Positions 23,933 through 31,313 of a stretch of 31,333 nucleotides of DNA are shown piece after piece. The notes under the pieces were generated by a model, which saw nothing but the letters and a program-made list of their open reading frames with translations, searched no databases and was not told the DNA's origin. Each line of letters starts with the position of its first letter. Position 1 is the stretch's first letter. The position numbers and the translations under genes were made by a program. Source of the DNA: Bacillota bacterium (GTDB lineage Bacteria > Bacillota_A > Clostridia > Lachnospirales > Lachnospiraceae); assembly GCA_023443925.1 (NCBI GenBank), contig JAEZSL010000266.1, positions 1 to 31,333 on the forward strand, in the 5' to 3' direction.

Positions 23933-25231
23933 ATGAACAGAAAATTTGAGAGAGTATTATTAATAAATTGTGCGCTGGATAAGTTCAGCAGGCAAAAAAT
24001 AAAAAATGCGGTGTCCACACCGAACCTTGGATTAATGTCCATTGCATCTGTTTTAATTATGCATGGATATAAGGTTAAAATAATTGATTTTTTTGTTGAA
24101 AATATGACAGCTAGTGACTATGTGGATCTTTTACATACATGGGAGCCCTCCTTGATAGGATTTTCTGTTTACACAAGAACGGTACCATTTTTTAACAGGA
24201 TATTGAAACTCACAAAACAAAGCGGATTTGCCGGAGTAACGGTAGCAGGGGGACCTCATCCTACCTTTAATCAGGAGGAACTGCTAAAGGATACCAAGGT
24301 AGATTATGTAATGAAGGGTGAAGGGGAATTTTCATTCCTTAAATTATTGGAACATTTAAAATATCCGGAACAGTTCCCGTTAAAATATGTAGATGGTGTC
24401 TCATATGTTCACGAAAGTACTGTGGTAATTAATGAAAAGTTTAAATTTATCGAGAAGCTTGATACATTACCCCTTCAACCCATCGGCTTAGTGGATGCAG
24501 ATAAGTATTCCACTGCATTTACCATGATCACAAGCCGGGGGTGTCCCGGTAATTGTATCTATTGTTCTTCCCGAAGTATGTCCGGCAGTAAATACCGGAT
24601 GAGAAGTGCTGAAAACATTATATGTGAAATGGTTTACTTAAAAGACCGGTTAAAATCGGACAAGGTAGTCTTTTTGGATGATACCTTTACAGCCGATCCA
24701 ATCCGCTTTGACCGATACATAAAACTGATAAGGCAGTCAGATCATAATTTTACCTACAGAATAGAATCCCGGGGCGATACACTGTCGGAGAAAATTCTGG
24801 ATGCTTTAAGAGATACCAATTGCAGTGTAATACATGTGGGAATTGAAAGCGGTTCCCAGGAGGTAATTAATAAAATCGGTAAAAAAATTAATTTATCTGA
24901 AACCATACAAAGACTGCTATATGGTAACAAAATAGGTATCCATATGGTTGCCAGCTTTATAATCGGTCATTATTGTGATAATAAAAAAACAATCAAAGAG
25001 ACCATAGAATTAATGAAGCAGCTAAAAAAGGCAGGAGTGGAAGTTTCAGTTGCTTCCTGTACACCTTTTCCCGGAACTGCTTTATACAATAACAGAGATA
25101 AGCTTAAGGTTAAAATATTGGCAGCCTCCTGGCAGGAGTACGATTTTAGTAATGTAATTATAGAAACAGAATTTTTAAAAAAGGAAGATTTACGCGAATT
25201 ACTCTTTGAAGCGATTATGGTCTGCATGTAG
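23933..25231 (+). CDS. Cobalamin-binding-domain radical SAM enzyme (second copy)
   Basis: A 432-residue homologue of the 18084-19355 enzyme with an intact N-terminus (MNRKFERVLLINCALDKFSR). The B12-type domain has TPNLGLMSIASVLIMHGYKV, LIGFSVYTRTV and VAGGPHPTFNQEEL. The core is SRGCPGNCIYC with ligands C204, C208 and C211, then VVFLDDTFTADP and HVGIESGSQEVI. It is the last gene of the operon, 8 bp after the SPASM enzyme. Two cobalamin-type enzymes suggest two separate modification sites or a redundant, duplicated step. An AT-only stem (25238-25262) follows but is a poor terminator. Confidence 0.88.
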   Translation: MNRKFERVLLINCALDKFSRQKIKNAVSTPNLGLMSIASVLIMHGYKVKIIDFFVENMTASDYVDLLHTWEPSLIGFSVYTRTVPFFNRILKLTKQSGFAGVTVAGGPHPTFNQEELLKDTKVDYVMKGEGEFSFLKLLEHLKYPEQFPLKYVDGVSYVHESTVVINEKFKFIEKLDTLPLQPIGLVDADKYSTAFTMITSRGCPGNCIYCSSRSMSGSKYRMRSAENIICEMVYLKDRLKSDKVVFLDDTFTADPIRFDRYIKLIRQSDHNFTYRIESRGDTLSEKILDALRDTNCSVIHVGIESGSQEVINKIGKKINLSETIQRLLYGNKIGIHMVASFIIGHYCDNKKTIKETIELMKQLKKAGVEVSVASCTPFPGTALYNNRDKLKVKILAASWQEYDFSNVIIETEFLKKEDLRELLFEAIMVCM

Positions 25232-25272
25232 AGAAGATTTTATAATAAAATTTTTTATAAAATTAATGAAAA

Positions 25273-25423
25273 TACCAGAGGGGTGTATTACTGGCTTCCT
25301 TGGTATAAATGGAGCAGGTAAAACCACCCCCCTAAGGACAATTTTAGTTTTGACCTCAAAATTATCTGGCAATGTCCGATTGTTTGGAATGGGTATGGAA
25401 ACAAACGAAAAACAGATAAAAGA
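25273..25423 (+). pseudogene. Fragment of the YtrB-like ATPase gene
   Basis: These 151 bp align without gaps to 13533-13683 of the first ATPase gene with 14 differences by eye (about 91 percent). The piece encodes PEGCITGFLGINGAGKTTPL, the Walker A region, but has no family start, signature or Walker B. It is in the same orientation as the intact gene, so the two copies form direct repeats flanking the second GntR-ABC module and the whole RiPP-like operon. Confidence 0.9.
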
Positions 25424-25555
25424 TTTCAGTTTTTTTACATACTCAATCCTGCAATAAACTTTTTATTACTATTCAAAACGATTTAGATTCTCCTATGTTT
25501 GTCCGAGGGAAATTTTTAAATACAGCCAGATGCCACATAAAAGTAAATAATAATC

Positions 25556-25589
25556 CCTCCAAACTCATAGGGATGCATCAGTTTGGAGG
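25556..25589 (-). terminator. Probable terminator of the Arg-rich protein gene
   Basis: CCTCCAAACT (25556-25565) pairs over 10 bp with AGTTTGGAGG (25580-25589). On the minus strand it lies 25 bp past the stop at 25615 and is followed by GATTATTATTTACTTTT, a broken T-run. Confidence 0.6.
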
Positions 25590-25614
25590 TTCACACAATC
25601 TGTGGGTATTCCCA

Positions 25615-25938
25615 TTAATAACGACGGCGTCTATCAAATAAATTTCTAAAAAATAAAAGTCTAAATATATCCCTTAAATTAAAATCACGGATACGTCTAC
25701 GCCGCCTACGGCGGCCTCTGTCATCTCTTCCGAATCCATCTAACTGCTGACTATCAACATTATCAAAGCCGTAATAATTATTTTCTTCATATTGATTTAC
25801 GAGGCTTTCAATCATGTTATCTAAACTTAAGAGGGACTCTTCACCGTTCATATTGTTGTTATCGATGATATACATGACATTGTCATTGATCATTGCGTAA
25901 AATTCAGGGAATTCTTCTGCAAATTCAAGTAATTCCAT
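25615..25938 (-). CDS. Acidic/Arg-rich small protein (107 aa)
   Basis: Residues 1-70 are acidic and Asn-rich (MELLEFAEEFPEFYAMINDN, ENNYYGFDNVD). The C-terminal 35 are extremely basic (GRDDRGRRRRRRRIRDFNLR, LFDRRRRY), a sharp charge split. ATG 25938 is chosen because AAAGG lies seven bases upstream. The longer frame from 26010 would use codons that are the antisense of a nitroreductase fragment (25991-26044), so those are not part of the gene. The layout could suit a nucleic-acid-binding or spore-coat-type protein, but I do not recognise a family. Confidence 0.6.
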   Translation of the reverse strand: MELLEFAEEFPEFYAMINDNVMYIIDNNNMNGEESLLSLDNMIESLVNQYEENNYYGFDNVDSQQLDGFGRDDRGRRRRRRRIRDFNLRDIFRLLFFRNLFDRRRRY

Positions 25939-25990
25939 AATAAAACCTTTAATCTTTTTTTTATTATATGCTTTAATGATAAAATTGTTC

Positions 25991-26044
25991 AAATATGTGT
26001 GCGGAATCATTACCCTGGGATACGGTGATGAGGCACCAAAATAG
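25991..26044 (+). pseudogene. Fragment of the nitroreductase gene
   Basis: These 54 bp match 29332-29385, near the 3-prime end of the intact nitroreductase, with three differences by eye, in the same orientation. The copy encodes KYVCGIITLGYGDEAPK and then TAG where the intact gene reads CAG. The two copies form direct repeats around the MFS, MerR and YdeI-like genes. Confidence 0.88.
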
Positions 26045-26099
26045 GGTTATATTGGGTGAGGTATCATAATTAAATCTTTAACTCAATTAATATTTATTA

Positions 26100-26157
26100 T
26101 TGACCTGTCTATAACTTCATAGTTTATTGTTGTAGGTGCAAGATTTCATACAACAAT
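26100..26157 (+). promoter_or_regulatory. MerR-type promoter and hairpin before the MFS gene
   Basis: TTGACC (26100-26105) and TATTGT (26125-26130) are separated by 19 bp, the long spacer typical of MerR-activated promoters, with the near-palindrome CTATAACTTCATAG (26109-26122) inside it. Downstream, ATTGTTGTA (26126-26134) and TACAACAAT (26149-26157) are perfect inverted arms, ending nine bases before the AGGAGGTC ribosome region. The likely regulator is the MerR gene at 27462. Confidence 0.6.
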
Positions 26158-26172
26158 GATTAGGAGGTCAAT

Positions 26173-27387
26173 ATGAAAATTATTAAATTTAACAGAAATC
26201 TTTATCTATTACTTTGTGGGCAGCTCATATCGCAAATCGGTGATAAATTCTATGCGCTGGGGCTTGCTTACTGGGTTCTTCAGACAACAGGCTCATCTTC
26301 GATAATGGGTCTTGTTCTTTTTTTCTCAATGGCTCCTGCAATAGTGGCAGGTTTTTTTTCGGGAGGACTGATTGACTTTTTTAACAGAAAATCACTTCTG
26401 GTCAATACCGATATAATCAGGGGACTTGTTGTAACTGCGGTAGCTGCATCCTATTATACAGGAATATTGAATCTATATATTATCATAGCGGCAGAAGTGA
26501 TACTTTCAATCTGTTCTGCATTCTTTAATCCTACAGTCCAGGCAGTAATTCCACAGATCGTAAATAAGGAAGTGCTGGCCGAAGCGAATGCAAAAAGTCA
26601 GCTTTTAGGCGGTATTGCACTTGTTACAGGACCTTTGCTGGGAGGCATTTGTGCAGCCTGGTGGGGATATGGTTTTGTCTTTTCATTTAATGCTTTCTCT
26701 TTTTTTATAGCTGCCATTCTTGCATCTATGCTTATCATTAAAACTGCACCGAAGGAAGCTCATATTAAGATCAAAGAAAATATTTTAGATGGTTTTAAAT
26801 ATGTTTTCTGTAAAAGGAGTATAATTTCAATTGTGTCAGTAGTTGCCATTTTGCATTTTTTTGTAGGCTCCGTTCAGGTAATCATGCCGGTATTTGCACT
26901 AACTTTGAAGGGGAATGGGGCACAAAATCTGGGATATATTGAATCCTTTTATGGTACGGGTGTTATTTTAACAGGCTTTTTACTTAGCTTGATAAGTATA
27001 AACAACAAGGAAAAGAAATATATGTACGGAGGCATCTGTTTTATCGGTCTGATCTATGCCCTATTCGGTATTCTCAGCAATTTGGGTATCCATGATATCT
27101 ATCCATACTTTTTCATATTCTTTTTAATGAGCTCCATGGTTGTTGGCATAAGCACTTGCTATAATTCGATTCTGCAGAAGAATGTTGAGAATGAAATGGC
27201 AGGAAGAGTATTCGGTATAATAGACTCAGTGGGTAATTTCACTTATCCGGTTGCCATGCTCATATTCGGAGTATTGCTGGATTGGTTTAAGTATGGACAA
27301 CTGTTGATATTCTGTGGAGTTTTGATTATAATTCTAGGTATAGTTTTAATAAAGCTCAATAGAGAGAGTACTGTTGTTTCTTTGTAA
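26173..27387 (+). CDS. MFS drug efflux transporter (MefA-like)
   Basis: The 404-residue protein has about eleven to twelve membrane segments. The N-terminus FNRNLYLLLCGQLISQIGDK, the loop GLIDFFNRKSLLVNTDIIRG and the second-helix pair around FFNPTVQAVIPQIV are typical of MFS_3 efflux pumps that include macrolide efflux proteins. It probably expels a small molecule using the proton gradient. ATG 26173 follows AGGAGGTC. The MerR gene 75 bp downstream and the 19-bp-spacer promoter upstream suggest ligand-induced expression. Confidence 0.88.
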   Translation: MKIIKFNRNLYLLLCGQLISQIGDKFYALGLAYWVLQTTGSSSIMGLVLFFSMAPAIVAGFFSGGLIDFFNRKSLLVNTDIIRGLVVTAVAASYYTGILNLYIIIAAEVILSICSAFFNPTVQAVIPQIVNKEVLAEANAKSQLLGGIALVTGPLLGGICAAWWGYGFVFSFNAFSFFIAAILASMLIIKTAPKEAHIKIKENILDGFKYVFCKRSIISIVSVVAILHFFVGSVQVIMPVFALTLKGNGAQNLGYIESFYGTGVILTGFLLSLISINNKEKKYMYGGICFIGLIYALFGILSNLGIHDIYPYFFIFFLMSSMVVGISTCYNSILQKNVENEMAGRVFGIIDSVGNFTYPVAMLIFGVLLDWFKYGQLLIFCGVLIIILGIVLIKLNRESTVVSL

Positions 27388-27461
27388 AATTAGATGAACC
27401 GGTTATTAACCTGGCAAAATGTATTCAGATACTTAATTAATAAGAGAAAGATGAGGCGTTT

Positions 27462-27998
27462 ATGGAATTATCTGTAAGTAAAATTGCAGCCAAATTCGGA
27501 ATTTCCAGGAGTACATTACTATATTATGAATCAATAAACCTTCTCAAACCCTCCGCAAGAAATAAAGCGGGGTATCGGTTGTATAGTACTGCAGATATGG
27601 AACGGTTAAGAAAAATCATGCTTTTTCGGGAAGCCGGAGTGCCATTGGCTGAAATTGCAAACCTTTTTAATGCAGCAGATTTGGAGGTTACCGCACTGCT
27701 TTTAAAGAGGCTGGGAGAACTGAATAAAGAAATAGAATTAGTTAAGAACCAACAGAATGTAATTATAAAATTATTAGAAAACAGTATTTTGTATAAAAAC
27801 TTAAAGAGTATCTATGAAAGCATATGGCTGGCTATACTGAATACTGCTGGTATAAAAAAAGAAACTGCAGAAGAATGGCATTCCCAATTTGAAAAGCATT
27901 CTCCTTCGGAGCATCAAAACCTTTTGGAGTTACTGGGGTTTGATGCTGATGAAATACTTCATCAAAGAGAGCACTATAGAAACTTGGATAAAAAATAG
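27462..27998 (+). CDS. MerR family transcriptional regulator
   Basis: The 178-residue protein starts with a MerR winged helix (SVSKIAAKFGISRSTLLYYE, LLKPSARNKAGYRLYS, MERLRKIMLFREAGVPLAEI) and continues with a coiled-coil dimerisation helix (about residues 85-110) and an unusual C-terminal domain. It lies 75 bp after the MFS gene on the same strand. It probably activates the MFS promoter at 26100-26130 when it binds a drug-like ligand, by analogy with other MerR/efflux pairs. The ribosome site (GATGAGG) is moderate. Confidence 0.88.
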   Translation: MELSVSKIAAKFGISRSTLLYYESINLLKPSARNKAGYRLYSTADMERLRKIMLFREAGVPLAEIANLFNAADLEVTALLLKRLGELNKEIELVKNQQNVIIKLLENSILYKNLKSIYESIWLAILNTAGIKKETAEEWHSQFEKHSPSEHQNLLELLGFDADEILHQREHYRNLDKK

Positions 27999-28027
27999 CT
28001 TGATACCTGTGGATATAAAAATATTAG

Positions 28028-28165
28028 ACAATACAAGTTACGAAATACGTGTCTTTGTATACAAAATACAGAATACAAGTTAATGATACAAGTTAAAGAA
28101 TACAAGTTACAAAATAAAAGTTGCGGAAGACAAGTTATGGAATAAAAGCTACAGAATACAAGCTA
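28028..28165. repeat. Degenerate tandem repeat tract between merR and the YdeI-like gene
   Basis: About eight imperfect units of 13-17 bp, with a core like AATACAAGTTACAG, fill this interval. The motif ACAAGTTA or a one-base variant (AAAAGTTG, AAAAGCTA, ACAAGCTA) recurs throughout. No gene, promoter or hairpin is evident. It resembles in style, but not in unit, the tracts at 9431-9665 and 31082-31200. Confidence 0.7.
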
Positions 28166-28190
28166 CTATATGAAGAGGGCTTAAATAAAT

Positions 28191-28751
28191 ATGGAGAACA
28201 TACTTAACATAACCACAAGGGAACAACTAAGAAATTGGCTGGAATTAAATTCTTCGACAGAAAAATGTTGCTGGATAATTATCAGCATAAAACAGAAGCC
28301 GGATACACTATTATATCTGGATGCTGTTGAAGAGGCGCTTTGTTTTGGATGGATAGACGGGATAAAGAAAAAATATTCTGAAGATAAGCTTATCCAGAGA
28401 TTATCACCCAGAGTGAGGAATAGTTCATGGACAGAACTCAATAAGCAGCGTGTGCACCGCCTTGAACGCCTGGGGCTTATGACGGAACTTGGAAGAAAAG
28501 TATTGCCTGACAATTTCTATAATGATTTTGTAATAGATGAGGTAATAGAAAGCAGGCTGAGAGAGAACGAAATCTACAGCAATTTTATTAGTTTTCCTGA
28601 ACTATATAGGAGAATACGGATAGATACAATTATACAAGTAAAAAAAGACCCTGAATTATTTGAGAAAAGGCTTAATAAATTTATTGAAAACACAACAAAA
28701 GGTAAGATGTATGGGGAGTGGAACGATAATGGCCGGCTTCTTAGTAATTAA
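28191..28751 (+). CDS. YdeI/OmpD-associated family protein
   Basis: The 186-residue protein matches the family pattern: REQLRNWLELNSSTEKCCWI, DAVEEALCFGWIDGIKKKYS, RLSPRVRNSSWTELNKQRV and a helical C-terminal half containing RRIRIDTIIQVKKDPELFEK. Members are small cytoplasmic proteins, some annotated as giving protection against bacteriocins or cationic peptides; the mechanism is not clear. The start codon ATG 28191 has a weak ribosome site (GAGGGC). Confidence 0.82.
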   Translation: MENILNITTREQLRNWLELNSSTEKCCWIIISIKQKPDTLLYLDAVEEALCFGWIDGIKKKYSEDKLIQRLSPRVRNSSWTELNKQRVHRLERLGLMTELGRKVLPDNFYNDFVIDEVIESRLRENEIYSNFISFPELYRRIRIDTIIQVKKDPELFEKRLNKFIENTTKGKMYGEWNDNGRLLSN

Positions 28752-28893
28752 CTACTGACTTATGCGGTATGAAATACTTGTAATTATGTAAAAAACAATA
28801 TCAAATAGCTTTTCAAGAAGCCATTAATAACGGCAAGCTGTTTGTATGCCAAGTCTATATAACAATGGTGAATTATTGGTAAAGGAGATTACT

Positions 28894-29433
28894 ATGTTAG
28901 AACAAATAGAAAACAGGAGAAGCATCCGTAAATACCTGGATAAAAAAGTTGAAAAAGAGAAGCTTGATCAAATATTGGAAAGCGCAAGACTTGCACCTTC
29001 CGGAAGTAATACGCAGCCTTGGACATTTATTATTATTGAATCGGAAGAAACGAAAGAACAACTTTCAATCGCCGATCATCATCAAAATTGGATGATAGCT
29101 GCTCCAATATTCATTGTATGTGTAGCCGATATTCGATGCCGTATTTCCTCAGATACCAAAGTCAGGCTGGATGAGAACAGTTCTGAACCGGAACTTAAGC
29201 AAATAATTCGAGATACTGCTATTGCAATGGAACATATATTACTTGTAGCAGAGTATCTGGGGCTGGCGACTTGTTGGACAGCCTGGTTTGAGCAAGATGC
29301 CATCAGACCTATCCTGAACATACCGGATGATAAATATGTGTGCGGAATCATTACCCTGGGATATGGTGATGAGGCTCCAAAACAGCGGCCGAGAAAAGCG
29401 CTGCAGGATATCATAAGATACGAGAAATGGTGA
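28894..29433 (+). CDS. Nitroreductase family protein
   Basis: The 179-residue FMN-dependent oxidoreductase shows the family start EQIENRRSIRKYLDKKVEKE, the FMN-binding LAPSGSNTQPW, the mid-helix AIAMEHILLVAEYLGLATCW and the final GIITLGYGDEAPKQRPRK. Such enzymes use NAD(P)H to reduce nitroaromatics, quinones or flavins. ATG 28894 is chosen because AAAGGAG precedes it; the frame is open from 28846 but lacks a site there. A 54-bp part of its 3-prime region is repeated at 25991-26044. Confidence 0.9.
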   Translation: MLEQIENRRSIRKYLDKKVEKEKLDQILESARLAPSGSNTQPWTFIIIESEETKEQLSIADHHQNWMIAAPIFIVCVADIRCRISSDTKVRLDENSSEPELKQIIRDTAIAMEHILLVAEYLGLATCWTAWFEQDAIRPILNIPDDKYVCGIITLGYGDEAPKQRPRKALQDIIRYEKW

Positions 29434-29820
29434 AGAAGCCAGGGTAAGATTACGAAAGGCATTGTGAGTTTGCTGTTTTTGTCTATACAATAGAAAGCTA
29501 ATAGGAGAATATAGAGAGGTCAGAATAATAATTTGAAGGTGGTAAGATATGGACGTTAATAAATTCTATGCAAAGTTCCTTTTTTACTATTGATATTATA
29601 TTTCTACCAAAAAATAATGTGCTGCAAATGAACGTCGCAAGCCCTTGTCACCAAAAGCCGGTATGGCTGATGTGGCAAGGGCTTATGTCATGTCCTGTGG
29701 CTGTGTCCAATCAAAACCCTAGTTCTTTCATCCTATTTGCATAGGTATATAGTCTGTGAGCTGTAATATTAATCTTATAAATTGTCGAAATTAATAAATA
29801 AACAAGATTAGGAGAATTAT
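29434..29820. other. Gene-poor region with nested hairpin and a possible relic
   Basis: AAGCCCTTGTCA (29639-29650) pairs with TGGCAAGGGCTT (29673-29684), and AGCC/GGCT (29656-29659, 29665-29668) pairs inside the loop. On the minus strand an open stretch ends with ITAHRLYTYANRMKELGF and TGA (29711-29713), directly followed by this hairpin, like the 3-prime end of a lost gene and its terminator. A very short frame (ATG 29549, 14 codons) behind GAAGGTGG is probably also a remnant. I could not identify the family. Confidence 0.4.
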
Positions 29821-29988
29821 ATGAGTGAACAGACAATCAATGACTTACATATCGTCTTAGATAATATTGATACGAGAATTGAAAAAAGTAAGAATAATAC
29901 GGAAGATCTGCAATTCTTAATGTATCAAAAAATAAAGATATTACAGCTTATTGATGATTTCAATCAAAGGAAAGATTATTTCGTATAA
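29821..29988 (+). CDS. Small hypothetical protein (55 aa)
   Basis: ATG 29821 has AGGAG seven bases upstream. The product (MSEQTINDLHIVLDNIDTRI, then helical residues to FNQRKDYFV) is predicted to be almost all helix with a coiled-coil-like pattern, and has no Cys or membrane segment. It lies 57 bp before the CheX gene on the same strand. The family is not recognised. Confidence 0.6.
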   Translation: MSEQTINDLHIVLDNIDTRIEKSKNNTEDLQFLMYQKIKILQLIDDFNQRKDYFV

Positions 29989-30045
29989 AATTAACCGTAA
30001 AAGCTTTAGGGATGCGGCAGGCTACAAGGAGATTTTGCGATTATT

Positions 30046-30498
30046 ATGGATGTTAAGTATATAAATACTATTTTAGAAACTTTCAATGTTACTTTGGAAC
30101 AATTCGGAGTACATAATATTAAAAGGTGTAATATTCAAAAGAAAGACAAAATGCACTTGAATTTAGATTTATCAACGATAGTCTGCTTTCAAGGTGCGGT
30201 TCAGGGTGACATAGCTCTCTCAATGCCTTTAGATACGGCAAAAAACTTAGCATCAATAATGATGATGGGGATGAGTATTACTGCCATTGATGATATGGCT
30301 AAGAGTGCAATAGGGGAGTTATCCAGTATGATAGCTGGTTCTTCCGCAACAAAGTTTTCTTCCTTTGGGATAGCGGCAAAGATTAATCCGCCCAGAATTA
30401 TTTTAGAAAATGCTGAAATTAACAGTTTTGAGACTTTAGCCATCGACTTTGAAACAGATCTGGGGAAAATAGAACTTAATATTGGTCTGAATATATAA
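30046..30498 (+). CDS. CheX-like chemotaxis phosphatase homologue
   Basis: The 150-residue protein has the CheC/CheX fold pattern: a first helix and strand, then FQGAVQGDIALSMPLDTAKN and AKSAIGELSSMIAGSSATKF. In active CheX/CheC enzymes that last segment reads E-x-x-N and the Glu and Asn dephosphorylate CheY-P. Here E91 is kept but position 94 is Ser. The fold is clear while CheY-P phosphatase activity may be weak or lost. No other chemotaxis gene is in the window. ATG 30046 lies 14 bases after AGGAG, longer than usual. A strong terminator follows. Confidence 0.78.
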   Translation: MDVKYINTILETFNVTLEQFGVHNIKRCNIQKKDKMHLNLDLSTIVCFQGAVQGDIALSMPLDTAKNLASIMMMGMSITAIDDMAKSAIGELSSMIAGSSATKFSSFGIAAKINPPRIILENAEINSFETLAIDFETDLGKIELNIGLNI

Positions 30499-30543
30499 GC
30501 GGAGTATCATGTAATGTGATTTAGGAACAGAAGATAGCATGTA

Positions 30544-30573
30544 ACGGGTAAAAGTGATCTTACCCGTTTTTTT
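30544..30573 (+). terminator. Rho-independent terminator of the CheX-like gene
   Basis: ACGGGTAA (30544-30551) pairs with TTACCCGT (30560-30567) around the loop AAGTGATC, followed by six more T residues (30568-30573). It lies 45 bp after the CheX-like stop. Confidence 0.9.
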
Positions 30574-30604
30574 GCTGTTTTCATGGATGAAATACATCTA
30601 TTCG

Positions 30605-31051
30605 TTATCTTATATTATTGTAGGTATTATTGTTTTCTGACAAGAATTTCATTGCAAGTTCTTCACGCAAACCGGGATCATTTGTGGTTCCTTTTTCTTT
30701 TGCAATACGATAATATTCACACTTGTAATTGACACGATCAAGAGCATTCTGTAAAAGGGCAATTTGCTTCTCAGTCTTTTCTTTTTGCTTCAGGAAAAGA
30801 TTATAACGCTTTTCTATAGTAGAATCACCTTCTTCGCACCACTCAAAAAAAAGTTTGATATCTTTTATCTGCATACCTGTTGTTTTCAAACATTCAATCA
30901 TTTTCAAACATTCTATATCTGCTTCGTCAAATACACGAATATTTCCAGAGGTCCTGTTAATTAAAGGCAGAAGCCCTTCCTTATCGTAATATCGAAGCGT
31001 GGATATGGATATATCTAACATTTCCGACACTTCACCAATTGAGTGCGTCAT
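30605..31051 (-). CDS. MerR family transcriptional regulator
   Basis: The 148-residue protein has the MerR winged helix (SIGEVSEMLDISISTLRYYD, LPLINRTSGNIRVFDEADIE, KTTGMQIKDIKLFFEW) and a long dimerisation helix (about residues 80-115) with no metal-binding Cys loop, so it is not a typical metal sensor. ATG 31051 follows AGGAGGTAATT on the minus strand. No target gene lies beside it; the AT-rich repeat tract at 31082-31200 is upstream. Confidence 0.88.
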   Translation of the reverse strand: MTHSIGEVSEMLDISISTLRYYDKEGLLPLINRTSGNIRVFDEADIECLKMIECLKTTGMQIKDIKLFFEWCEEGDSTIEKRYNLFLKQKEKTEKQIALLQNALDRVNYKCEYYRIAKEKGTTNDPGLREELAMKFLSENNNTYNNIR

Positions 31052-31081
31052 AATTACCTCCTAAAAAATTACTCTATATTT

Positions 31082-31200
31082 TATCTCAATCTAAAATAAC
31101 TTTAATTAAAAATAATATTAATTAAAAATAACATTAATGGAAATAACATTAATCGAAAATAACATTAATGGAAATAACATTAATCAAAAATAATCTTAAG
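31082..31200. repeat. AT-rich short tandem repeats upstream of merR
   Basis: Seven or so units of 14-17 bp with the core AAATAACATTAAT, ending GG, CG or CA, run in tandem (for example AAATAACATTAATGG, AAATAACATTAATCG, AAATAACATTAATCA), decaying at both ends. The tract lies in the promoter region of the leftward merR gene. Confidence 0.75.
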
Positions 31201-31224
31201 AATAATCGTAACGTTAAGTGAGAA

Positions 31225-31313
31225 GGTAAATTCGTGATTTTCTGAAAAACTTGATTTTGCAAGACTAAAATCACGCTTTACCAGTTTACGAGTTACTTAA
31301 ATAGCGTTATAAT
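31225..31313 (+). promoter_or_regulatory. Inverted repeat and promoter for a gene beyond the window
   Basis: GGTAAA (31225-31230) and CGTGATTTT (31233-31241) pair with TTTACC (31277-31282) and AAAATCACG (31267-31275). A promoter follows: TTTACG (31285-31290), 17 bp, TATAAT (31308-31313). An AGGAG at 31323-31327 may be the ribosome site of the next gene. Confidence 0.5.

Noticed and set aside
17502..25231. Lanthipeptide, thiopeptide or lasso peptide cluster
   Set aside because: No LanB/C/M, YcaO or asparagine-synthetase-like/transglutaminase-like gene is present; only radical SAM chemistry is encoded.
25206..25457. 83-residue ABC ATPase-like ORF as a real gene
   Set aside because: Only the Walker A segment is family-like; the start overlaps the end of the radical SAM gene and signature and Walker B are missing.
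29082..29462. 126-residue antisense ORF opposite the nitroreductase
   Set aside because: It is a shadow of a well-supported nitroreductase gene.
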